Positions 1 through 4,674 of a stretch of 7,019 nucleotides of DNA are shown piece after piece. Position 1 is the stretch's first letter. Every line of letters begins with the position of its first letter. The notes below the pieces were generated by a model. It searched no databases and was not told the DNA's origin. It saw nothing but the letters and a program-made list of their open reading frames with translations. The DNA comes from CAZCBN01 sp964496975. Lineage in GTDB: Bacteria > Planctomycetota > Phycisphaerae > Phycisphaerales > UBA1924. The stretch spans positions 1-7,019 of the forward strand of contig CAZCBN010000150.1 of NCBI GenBank assembly GCA_964496975.1. Reading direction: 5' to 3'. A program made the translations under genes and the position numbers.

Positions 1-3
1 GTA

Positions 4-172
4 GGGCGCGGGGCGTGGGAAAGCACGGCTTGGCTTCGCCAAGCCGTGGCACCCGATAGGGCGCGGGGGGTATGAGAAGACACGGCTTGGCTTGGCCAAG
101 CCGTGGCACCCGGTTCGGGCGCGGGGTGTGGGAGGGCGCGGCTTGGCTTGGCCAAGCCGTGGCACCCGGCCG
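4..172. repeat. Tandem REP-like palindromic repeat, 3 copies
   Basis: Three head-to-tail units lie at 4-58, 59-116 and 117-172 (55, 58 and 56 bp). Each begins GGGCGCGGGG, has a variable middle, then a 30-nt core (26-55, 83-112, 139-168) that differs only at one loop base in copy 1. Each core contains a palindrome with an 11-bp stem and 3-nt loop: 24-48, 81-105 and 137-161. In copy 3 one stem pair is G opposite T, which still pairs as G-U in a plus-strand RNA but would be C-A on the minus strand. The array starts 34 bp beyond the pgk stop. It resembles bacterial REP/intergenic palindromic elements. It might terminate or stabilise the pgk transcript, but no T-tract follows on either strand. It may extend left of the window. 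Confidence 0.85.
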
Positions 173-205
173 AGCGGTGTCACCACGGGGATGGTGTGGG
201 GTGGG

Positions 206-1432
206 TTAGGCTTCGTCGAGGAGTTCGACGCTTGCGAACTTCTTGCCTTCGAGCATTTCGAGGCTGGCGCCGCCGCCGGTGCTGACGTGGCTGAGTTTTT
301 CGGCGACGTTGAACTGTTCGGCGGCGGCGGCGCTGTCGCCTCCGCCGACGATGGTGGTGGCGCCGTGCTTGGTGGCTTCGACGCAGGCGTCGGCGATGGT
401 TTTGGTGCCGATGCGGAAGGCGGGCCATTCAAAGACGCCCATGGGGCCGTTCCAGACGACGGTGCCGGCTTTGCGGAGGATGGCGGCGTAGTGGGACTGG
501 GTCTTGGGGCCGATGTCGAGGCCCATGAAGCCGTCCTTGATGTGGTCGGTGAAGATCTCGATGGGGGAGGCGGACTCGGCGAACTCCGGGGCGCAGACGT
601 GGTCTGTGGGGAGGTGGAGCTCGACCTTGGCGTGGGCGGCCTTTTCGAGGATGGCCTTGGCGTCGGCGAGCTTGTCTTCTTCGACGCGGGACTTGCCGAC
701 GTTGTGGCCGAGGGCCTTGATGAAGGTGTAGGCCATGGCGCCGCCGATGAGGATGTGGTCGGCCTTGGGGAGGAGGTTGTGGATGGCGGGGAGTTTGTCG
801 GAGACTTTGGCGCCGCCGAGGACGACGACGAAGGGGGCCTTGGGGTGGGAGAGGGCGTCGGAGAGGTACTTGATTTCTTTTTCGACGAGGAAGCCGGTGA
901 CGCAGGGGGCCTGCTTGGTTTGCTTCATGATGCGCGGGACGGCGACCATGCTGGAGTCTTCGCGGTGGCAGGTGCCGAAGGCGTCGTTGCAGTAGATGTG
1001 GCCGTAGCGGGCGATTTTTTCGGCGAACTCGGGCTTGGATTTCTGCTCGGCCTTGTGGTGGCGGAGGTTTTCGAGGAGGAGGCACTCGCCGTTCTTCATG
1101 GCGTTGACGGCGTTGAGGGAGGCGTCGTCGGTGCAGTCTGTGGAGGGGAAGGCGACGGGCTTGCCGAGGAGCTGGCTGAGGCGTTCGGCGCAGGGCTTGA
1201 GGCTGCTGGCGGCGTCGTAGCCGGTGCCCTCGGGGCGGCCCAGGTGGGACATGAGGATGGCGCGGCCGCCGCGGTCGAGGACGGACTTGATGGTGGGGAG
1301 TGCGGCGGCGATGCGTCGGTCGTCGGTGATGGTCTTGCCGGCGGGGGTGTCCTTCAGGGGGACGTTGAAGTCGACGCGGATGAGAACGTTTTTGGAGGCG
1401 ACGTCAAGGGCGGCGATGGTCTTTTTGGGCAT
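206..1432 (-). CDS. pgk: Phosphoglycerate kinase
   Basis: Cytosolic glycolytic/gluconeogenic enzyme that moves a phosphate between 1,3-bisphosphoglycerate and ADP, giving 3-phosphoglycerate and ATP. The 408 aa are close to the usual bacterial length of about 390-410, and all landmarks appear in order: RVDFNVP (19-25), an Arg at 40 matching the catalytic N-domain Arg, MSHLGRP (61-67), LLLENLR (118-124), NDAFGTCHR (149-157), LGGAKVSDK (205-213), GGAMAYTF (230-237), WNGPMGVFE (327-335), GGGDSAAA (363-370) and SHVSTGGGASLE (381-392). The reading frame stays open for 92 codons upstream, but that stretch is proline-rich low-complexity sequence. The Met at 1432 starts the conserved fold and has AGAAGG (1442-1447) nine bases upstream, so it is chosen. 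Third positions are mostly C (19 of the first 25 codons). Cys155 replaces the usual Ala in the DAFGTAHR motif. The gene is divergent from the prepilin genes. Confidence 0.97.
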   Translation of the reverse strand: MPKKTIAALDVASKNVLIRVDFNVPLKDTPAGKTITDDRRIAAALPTIKSVLDRGGRAILMSHLGRPEGTGYDAASSLKPCAERLSQLLGKPVAFPSTDCTDDASLNAVNAMKNGECLLLENLRHHKAEQKSKPEFAEKIARYGHIYCNDAFGTCHREDSSMVAVPRIMKQTKQAPCVTGFLVEKEIKYLSDALSHPKAPFVVVLGGAKVSDKLPAIHNLLPKADHILIGGAMAYTFIKALGHNVGKSRVEEDKLADAKAILEKAAHAKVELHLPTDHVCAPEFAESASPIEIFTDHIKDGFMGLDIGPKTQSHYAAILRKAGTVVWNGPMGVFEWPAFRIGTKTIADACVEATKHGATTIVGGGDSAAAAEQFNVAEKLSHVSTGGGASLEMLEGKKFASVELLDEA

Positions 1433-1517
1433 GGTGTGTGGCCTTCTGTGGGGCGGGATGACCCCGGCGACGCGGCGTGTGGCGTCGGGGCCGGGGGAGG
1501 TTGCGCTCAACCGGACG

Positions 1518-1523
1518 ATTGTA
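1518..1523 (-). promoter_or_regulatory. Candidate pgk -10 box (TACAAT)
   Basis: Read on the minus strand this is TACAAT, five of six matches to the sigma-70 -10 consensus, in otherwise very GC-rich DNA. Transcription from it would start near 1511 and give pgk a leader of about 80 nt. No TTGACA-like -35 box sits 16-18 bp upstream (the bases there read ACGCCC), so it may depend on an activator, use another sigma factor, or be chance. Confidence 0.35.
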
Positions 1524-1580
1524 TCTTGAGGGGGGCGTCTGGGCGTGTGGGCGTCGGGGCGTGTGGGGTGCGTGCGAGGC

Positions 1581-1601
1581 GGGGGGAGGGGGCGGGCGGG
1601 G
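1581..1601 (+). other. G-quadruplex-capable G-run cluster
   Basis: Four plus-strand G-runs of 6, 5, 3 and 4 bases are separated by single-base loops (A, C, C). This fits the canonical intramolecular quadruplex pattern with the shortest, most stabilising loops. It lies about 150 bp upstream of the pgk start and about 60 bp beyond the candidate pgk -10 box. It could influence pgk expression or replication, or simply reflect the strong G-bias of this strand. Confidence 0.6.
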
Positions 1602-1624
1602 CTGGCCGTGGGGCTGGCCGTGGG
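1601..1624 (+). repeat. 12-bp perfect tandem duplication
   Basis: The unit GCTGGCCGTGGG occurs twice back to back (1601-1612 and 1613-1624), directly abutting the G-run cluster. It looks like replication slippage in G-rich DNA. No function can be assigned. Confidence 0.8.
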
Positions 1625-1650
1625 ATGGGGCGCGGGGTTTGGTTTCGCGG

Positions 1651-1720
1651 GAGTTTCGGTTGTTGATGCATTGACTGGTCGGTCTGTCGATCTTGACACA
1701 AACTTCATCGAAAACGAAAC
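1651..1720. promoter_or_regulatory. AT-richer island with paired TTGAC boxes
   Basis: About 44% G+C by hand count, against clearly more GC-rich flanks. TTGACT (1671-1676) and TTGACA (1693-1698) occur in the same orientation with starts 22 bp apart, about two helical turns. TTGACA is a perfect sigma-70 -35 hexamer, but no -10-like hexamer lies 16-19 bp downstream. A regulator-binding site or promoter for either flanking gene is plausible; the exact promoter cannot be placed. Confidence 0.3.
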
Positions 1721-1751
1721 CGGGTGATGCGGCGCGGGGTGGATCGCCCCG

Positions 1752-1768
1752 GGTACGCCGTTAGAGTG
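1752..1768 (+). promoter_or_regulatory. TTAGAGTG motif, copy 1
   Basis: GGTACGCCGTTAGAGTG matches the 17-mer at 4546-4562 at 13 of 17 positions, including the last eight. The embedded TAGAGT matches TATAAT at four of six positions, so it may be a lineage-specific -10 element. If so, the first prepilin gene would have a long leader of about 330-340 nt. No good -35 box is visible. Confidence 0.3.
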
Positions 1769-1863
1769 AGATCGACGTTCCTGACGGCGGGTTGGCGTGG
1801 ACTTGGCGGTCTTGGCCGCGGGTTTTGCCGTTGACCTTGTGCGGTCGGTGGGTTGCGGGCGAC

Positions 1864-1889
1864 GTCTGTGCGCGATGTCTGTGCGCCAT
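1864..1889 (+). repeat. 13-bp tandem duplication
   Basis: GTCTGTGCGCGAT (1864-1876) is followed at once by GTCTGTGCGCCAT (1877-1889), one mismatch in 13. It is a short slippage-type repeat in the G/T-rich leader region of the first prepilin gene; no function is evident. Confidence 0.75.
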
Positions 1890-1982
1890 GTGGCGGACGG
1901 CGGGCGAGGCGTGGACGGGTGGCCTTTGCTCGATTGGGTGGGCGATCGGGGCAGCGTGCGGACGGGGCTTTGCCGTCGGCTT

Positions 1983-2041
1983 GGCTGGGTTGAGATCGGT
2001 TGGGTTGAGCCGGTTGGGTTTGGTCGGTCGGCTGGGTCGGG
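1983..2041 (+). repeat. Degenerate 14-15-bp G/T tandem repeat
   Basis: Units near GGTTGGGTTGAGCC: 1983-1997, 1998-2011 and 2012-2025, then a GGTC spacer and a decayed unit at 2030-2041. The plus strand here is almost all G and T. It lies 70-130 bp before the prepilin start. It could be an untranslated-leader minisatellite or a repeated binding site; nothing decides between these. Confidence 0.65.
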
Positions 2042-2074
2042 CCTGGGCGGCCGGGGTTTTGAAGCATGAAGCGT

Positions 2075-2091
2075 CCCGCGGGATTCGCGGG
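2075..2091 (+). promoter_or_regulatory. 5'-leader hairpin next to the ribosome binding site
   Basis: A 6-bp stem CCCGCG/CGCGGG with loop GGATT ends two bases before the Shine-Dalgarno-like run at 2093-2100. A hairpin with the same 5' arm and a loop also starting GGAT precedes the 4675 gene (4633-4650). It could modulate ribosome access or mRNA stability. Short GC-only stems arise easily by chance in such DNA. Confidence 0.35.
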
Positions 2092-2092
2092 T

Positions 2093-2100
2093 GAGAGGGG
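2093..2100 (+). promoter_or_regulatory. Ribosome binding site of the first prepilin gene
   Basis: The purine run GAGAGGGG sits nine bases before the ATG at 2110. It favours this ATG over the in-frame GTG at 2155, which would shorten the leader by 15 residues. Confidence 0.55.
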
Positions 2101-2109
2101 TACGGCGGG

Positions 2110-3228
2110 ATGATCACCCCATGGACTCGGGTCAATGTTGTTGATGGTGCGGGCGTGACGCGGGGCGCGGCGGCGGGCCGGGCTGGACGGGCTGGACGGG
2201 CTGGGCGGGCTGGGCGCGGGTTTTCGCTGATCGAGCTGCTGGTGGTGATCGCGATCATCGCGTTGCTGATCGGGCTTTTGCTCCCGGCGTTGAACGTCGC
2301 GCGGGGCGAGGCTCGGAAGGCGGTGTGCCTGGCCAACCTGCGGAGCGTGGGGCAGGTGGTGACGCTGTACTCGCTGGACAACGACGACCAGCACCACGTG
2401 TTCCAGGCGAACGGGCTCGATCGGTTCCGCATCAGCGGGCCGCTGACGAATGACGGGACGTCGGGGACGTATCGCCTGCTGAACGCGCGGGCGACGGCGC
2501 CGCAGTACACGCGGTCGGCGACGGGGAACGTCTTTTGGAACGACCTGACCTCGGGTGGGCGGGCGCCTTATTGGGGCGTGCTGTACGACCCGCTTCTTGG
2601 GGTTGAGGGGCACCCGGACGACGGGGAGTTTTGGCCCGAGGCGACGGGGCGTTTGCCGCGGTTCCCGGCGTGGGAGACGTTCAAGTGCCCTTCGGCGGAG
2701 TCGATGATCCTGTTCACGAGCCACACGGTGAACGCGAGCTTCCGGTTCAAGCGTGTGTTCGATGCGCAGACGTACGGCTTCAACGGGCTGACGTCGGAGC
2801 GGTTCCAGTCGCGGCCCGGGCCTGATGGGGCACCGATCCCGGCGGGGATTGACCGCGGGGTGAAGCTTTTCTTCTCCGATCCGGCGGCGGCGCCCGGTGC
2901 GGTGGTGGACGACAGCGGGACGGGGCAGGAGGAGGGGTACGCGGAGCGCGTGCCGAACCGGCTCAGCGCGGTGTCGTTCAACATCATCATGGCGCAGGAC
3001 GCGCCCGAGGCGATGCTGGACGGGAACGGGGACACGTATTACAACACGAGCCAGTTCCGGAGCCGGTTCGCGGACAGCGACCTGTACCGGCACCCGGGTC
3101 GTTCGAGCAACGCGGTGAAGATCGACGGGTCGGCGACGACGTACTCGGAGGGGCTGTATCCGCTGGGGTCGCCCGGGACGAAGGAGTACCTGGGCGTGGT
3201 GAAGTACGCCGGGACCGGGGTGAACTGA
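2110..3228 (+). CDS. Prepilin-type H-X9-DG family protein (paralogue 1)
   Basis: A 372-aa pseudopilin-like protein, expected to sit in the inner membrane by its N-terminal helix with the rest facing the periplasm after prepilin peptidase cleavage. The signature G37|FSLIE has cleavage after Gly37, Phe38 as +1 and Glu42 at +5, followed by a hydrophobic helix (43-60) ending in LLPAL. Cys73 (CLANLR) and Cys193 (FKCPSA) are the usual conserved pair. VPNRLS (281-286), DGNGDT (304-309) and HPG...KIDG (328-340) form the C-terminal region, but the His-DG spacing is ten residues rather than nine. The 37-residue leader is unusually long because of four Arg-Ala-Gly repeats (24-35). The paralogue 103 bp downstream suggests an operon. 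It may be a minor pilin or type II secretion pseudopilin; the exact role is unknown. Confidence 0.9.
   Translation: MITPWTRVNVVDGAGVTRGAAAGRAGRAGRAGRAGRGFSLIELLVVIAIIALLIGLLLPALNVARGEARKAVCLANLRSVGQVVTLYSLDNDDQHHVFQANGLDRFRISGPLTNDGTSGTYRLLNARATAPQYTRSATGNVFWNDLTSGGRAPYWGVLYDPLLGVEGHPDDGEFWPEATGRLPRFPAWETFKCPSAESMILFTSHTVNASFRFKRVFDAQTYGFNGLTSERFQSRPGPDGAPIPAGIDRGVKLFFSDPAAAPGAVVDDSGTGQEEGYAERVPNRLSAVSFNIIMAQDAPEAMLDGNGDTYYNTSQFRSRFADSDLYRHPGRSSNAVKIDGSATTYSEGLYPLGSPGTKEYLGVVKYAGTGVN
2179..2214 (+). repeat. In-frame 9-bp minisatellite in prepilin leader
   Basis: Four copies of CGGGCTGGR (2179-2187, 2188-2196, 2197-2205, 2206-2214), the first two ending in A and the last two in G. They encode (Arg-Ala-Gly)x4 just before the prepilin cleavage Gly. 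Copy-number change keeps the frame and would alter only the length and positive charge of the leader, which is removed on maturation. Confidence 0.9.
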
Positions 3229-3239
3229 GGCGGGCGGGG

Positions 3240-3261
3240 CTCGCCGAGATTGGGCGGCGAG
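3240..3261 (+). other. Hairpin between the two prepilin genes
   Basis: A 7-bp stem CTCGCCG/CGGCGAG with an 8-nt loop begins 11 bp after the stop of the first prepilin gene. No T-tract follows, so it is more likely a processing or stability element within a shared transcript than a full terminator. The rest of the 103-bp gap shows only G/T-rich sequence. Confidence 0.35.
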
Positions 3262-3331
3262 AGCGTCGCGTGTGGCGGGTGGTGGTGGTTTCGGACCGGG
3301 TGTGGTTGAGTTGCCGAGGCTGGGGTGATCC

Positions 3332-4465
3332 ATGAGCGACGTTTCGAGCGGCCGTGGCGAGTTGTCGGGTGGGTTGGCGGGTGTGGGCGGGTGGTGCGGC
3401 CGGCGGCGCGGCGTCTCGCGCGTGGGCTTTACGCTGATTGAGCTGCTCGTGGTGATCGCGATCATCGCGCTGTTGATCGGCATCCTGCTGCCGGCGCTGG
3501 GGGCGGCTCGGGCGAGTGCGCGGCAGCAGCTGTGCGCGGTGAACATGCGGAGCGGGGCGCAGGGGATCGCGGCGTACGCGGGGGACAACGACGACTACTG
3601 GGCGGAGGCGTCGTACAACGGCGCGATGCGGCACCACACGACGCGGAACCCCCTGCAGATCTTCGCGCCGCGGGGCGTGGTGGACGGGGATCCGATGGTG
3701 GGCTTCGCGAACGCGGCGGACGAGCAGCGGTTCCTGTACTGGTCGATCACGTACGAGGCGAAGGGCTACTTCGGCGGCGGGGAGACGGCGTCGAGCGTGT
3801 ACGACCGGATGCACGCGGGCAAGAACCCGGCGAACGAGGCGGACGTGCAGTCGCTGCTGGAGTCGACGGCGGGGATCATGCACTGCCCGGACGCGACGTT
3901 CACGCTGGTGGACCAGACGACGGCGCAGCAGATGGGGATCAACGCGGCGTCGGCGCGCATCACGCGGGAGCTGGAGCGGCTTTACACGCCGGCGTTCTAC
4001 TACCAGTCGTACGCGTTGAACGCGCTTGTGCCGGGGATGTACGACAACAACGCGAGGCTGAACCTGCCGACGCGTCGGCAGGCGGAGCCGGCGTTGTTCC
4101 TGCCGGCGTTCGGCTACCCGCGTGTGAACACGAACGACCCGATGGCGGGGATTGCGCAGAACAACTCTCGCGTGCCGCAGCGGCTCAGCAAGGTGGCGGG
4201 GCGGGTGGTGCTGTTCCAGGACCACTCGGACGTGCGGATGGAGGGGGACGGGGACACGCTGGCGGACCTGTCGCAGCCGGCGTGGAATCTCGATCACAAG
4301 GACCGCTGGATCAAGGAAGTGTTCCGGCACCGCGGGAGCGCGAACCTTGTGTTTACGGACGGGAGCGTGTCTCGGGAGAACGGGCAGCTTGCGGGGGATC
4401 GGCGGAACTACGTGCTGTACCTCGGGAGCGACAAGCTTCGTCAGCCGTTTGCAACGAATCCGTGA
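3332..4465 (+). CDS. Prepilin-type H-X9-DG family protein (paralogue 2)
   Basis: A 377-aa pseudopilin-like protein of the same family as its upstream neighbour. G32|FTLIE gives a 32-residue leader containing RRR (24-26), with Glu37 at +5 and a hydrophobic helix (38-55) ending in LLPAL. Cys68 and Cys185 (MHCPDATF) match the paralogue's pair. VPQRLS (281-286) and EGDGDT (304-309) fall at the same residue numbers as in the paralogue, and HRGSANLVFTDG (333-344) is an exact H-X9-DG motif. A 21-nt stretch of the helix-coding region is identical in both genes (2242-2262 and 3449-3469). The middle of the proteins diverges strongly. The ATG has only a weak GAGG (3316-3319) twelve bases upstream. Probably cotranscribed with the first gene. 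Role: surface or secretion pseudopilin, substrate unknown. Confidence 0.9.
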   Translation: MSDVSSGRGELSGGLAGVGGWCGRRRGVSRVGFTLIELLVVIAIIALLIGILLPALGAARASARQQLCAVNMRSGAQGIAAYAGDNDDYWAEASYNGAMRHHTTRNPLQIFAPRGVVDGDPMVGFANAADEQRFLYWSITYEAKGYFGGGETASSVYDRMHAGKNPANEADVQSLLESTAGIMHCPDATFTLVDQTTAQQMGINAASARITRELERLYTPAFYYQSYALNALVPGMYDNNARLNLPTRRQAEPALFLPAFGYPRVNTNDPMAGIAQNNSRVPQRLSKVAGRVVLFQDHSDVRMEGDGDTLADLSQPAWNLDHKDRWIKEVFRHRGSANLVFTDGSVSRENGQLAGDRRNYVLYLGSDKLRQPFATNP

Positions 4466-4474
4466 TGGACGGCG

Positions 4475-4497
4475 CGGTCTTGCGCGATGCTAGACCG
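4475..4497 (+). terminator. Possible terminator after the second prepilin gene
   Basis: A 6-bp stem CGGTCT/AGACCG with an 11-nt loop starts ten bases after the stop codon and is followed by GGGGCG, then the T-richer TTCTTTCATGGCTTCTTA. The stem is short and the T-tract interrupted, so termination may be partial. Confidence 0.35.
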
Positions 4498-4530
4498 GGG
4501 CGTTCTTTCATGGCTTCTTAGCGCTGAAGG

Positions 4531-4555
4531 GGGCGGGGTTTTGTAGGTCCCGCCT
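4531..4555 (+). other. GC-rich hairpin upstream of the acidic protein gene
   Basis: GGCGGG (4532-4537) pairs with CCCGCC (4549-4554) across an 11-nt loop, and a G-T pair (4531/4555) extends it. Its 3' arm overlaps the TTAGAGTG motif at 4546-4562, so it could be part of the preceding transcript end or of the promoter region. No T-tract follows. Confidence 0.3.
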
Positions 4556-4562
4556 TAGAGTG
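4546..4562 (+). promoter_or_regulatory. TTAGAGTG motif, copy 2
   Basis: GGTCCCGCCTTAGAGTG shares 13 of 17 bases with 1752-1768. TAGAGT (4556-4561) could be a -10 element for the 4675 gene, giving a leader of about 105-110 nt. No recognisable -35 box is present at 16-18 bp. Its occurrence upstream of two of the three plus-strand genes is the main support. Confidence 0.35.
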
Positions 4563-4632
4563 TGTCTCCTCGCGTGGCGTGATTCCGGCCTTGTTTGTGC
4601 CGGGGCGCTTGTCGGCGGGGATGGGGATCCGG

Positions 4633-4650
4633 CCCGCGGGATCGCGTGGG
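4633..4650 (+). promoter_or_regulatory. 5'-leader hairpin, second copy
   Basis: CCCGCG (4633-4638) pairs with CGTGGG (4645-4650), five Watson-Crick pairs and one G-T, around the loop GGATCG. The 5' arm and start of the loop (CCCGCGGGAT) are identical to 2075-2084 before the first prepilin gene, and the changed 3' arm still pairs. It ends 24 bases before the ATG at 4675. Confidence 0.35.
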
Positions 4651-4674
4651 CTGTTGCATGTGGAGATGGACACC

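Larger units (their letters stand above)
1433..2109. other. 677-bp divergent intergenic region
   Basis: This stretch separates pgk (leftward) from the first prepilin gene (rightward) and contains no convincing gene. Open frames on both strands here are low-complexity Pro/Arg- or Gly/Trp-rich translations of G/T-rich DNA. It holds a candidate pgk -10 box, a G-quadruplex-capable run, a 12-bp tandem duplication, an AT-richer island at 1651-1720 (31 of 70 bases are G or C, by hand count), a TTAGAGTG motif, a 13-bp duplication, a degenerate 14-15-bp G/T repeat and a hairpin next to the ribosome binding site. The plus strand is very G-rich: 1541-1620 has 53 G, 15 C, 10 T and 2 A by hand count. Confidence 0.8.

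Noticed and set aside
4..172. CRISPR array
   Set aside because: Only three units, repeats directly abut with no unique 30-40-bp spacers, and no cas genes; the strong palindromes fit REP-like elements better.
92..1666. 524-codon plus-strand open frame across the repeats and pgk
   Set aside because: It is antisense to a complete pgk with every family motif. Its translation is Gly/Val/Asp/Glu-rich low complexity, caused by C-ending codons of pgk on the other strand.
1433..1708. 92-residue N-terminal extension of pgk
   Set aside because: The frame is open, but the translation is Pro/Thr/Arg low-complexity sequence with no place in the family; the Met at 1432 has a ribosome site and starts the conserved fold.
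1693..1721. Complete sigma-70 promoter from TTGACA at 1693
   Set aside because: The hexamers at spacings of 16-19 bp (CGAAAC, GAAACC, AAACCG, AACCGG) do not resemble TATAAT, so only the -35-like box is reported.
1792..2094. 100-codon plus-strand open frame before the first prepilin gene
   Set aside because: The Trp/Gly/Arg/Leu-rich translation follows the G/T tandem repeats, there is no domain-like pattern, and another frame is equally open.
1705..3588. 627-codon minus-strand open frame
   Set aside because: Arg/Pro-rich translation antisense to a well-supported prepilin gene; a typical shadow in GC-rich DNA. The minus-strand frame at 2987-4330 and the one at 4555-5748 are rejected for the same reason.
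3532..4521. 329-codon plus-strand frame overlapping the second prepilin gene
   Set aside because: Out of frame with the H-X9-DG protein; Gly/Arg/Ala-rich with no motif.
4579..4674. Extended N-terminus of the acidic protein (32 extra residues)
   Set aside because: The extension would bury the signal peptide. A GGAG site nine bases before the ATG at 4675 and the standard Sec signal from that Met decide the start.
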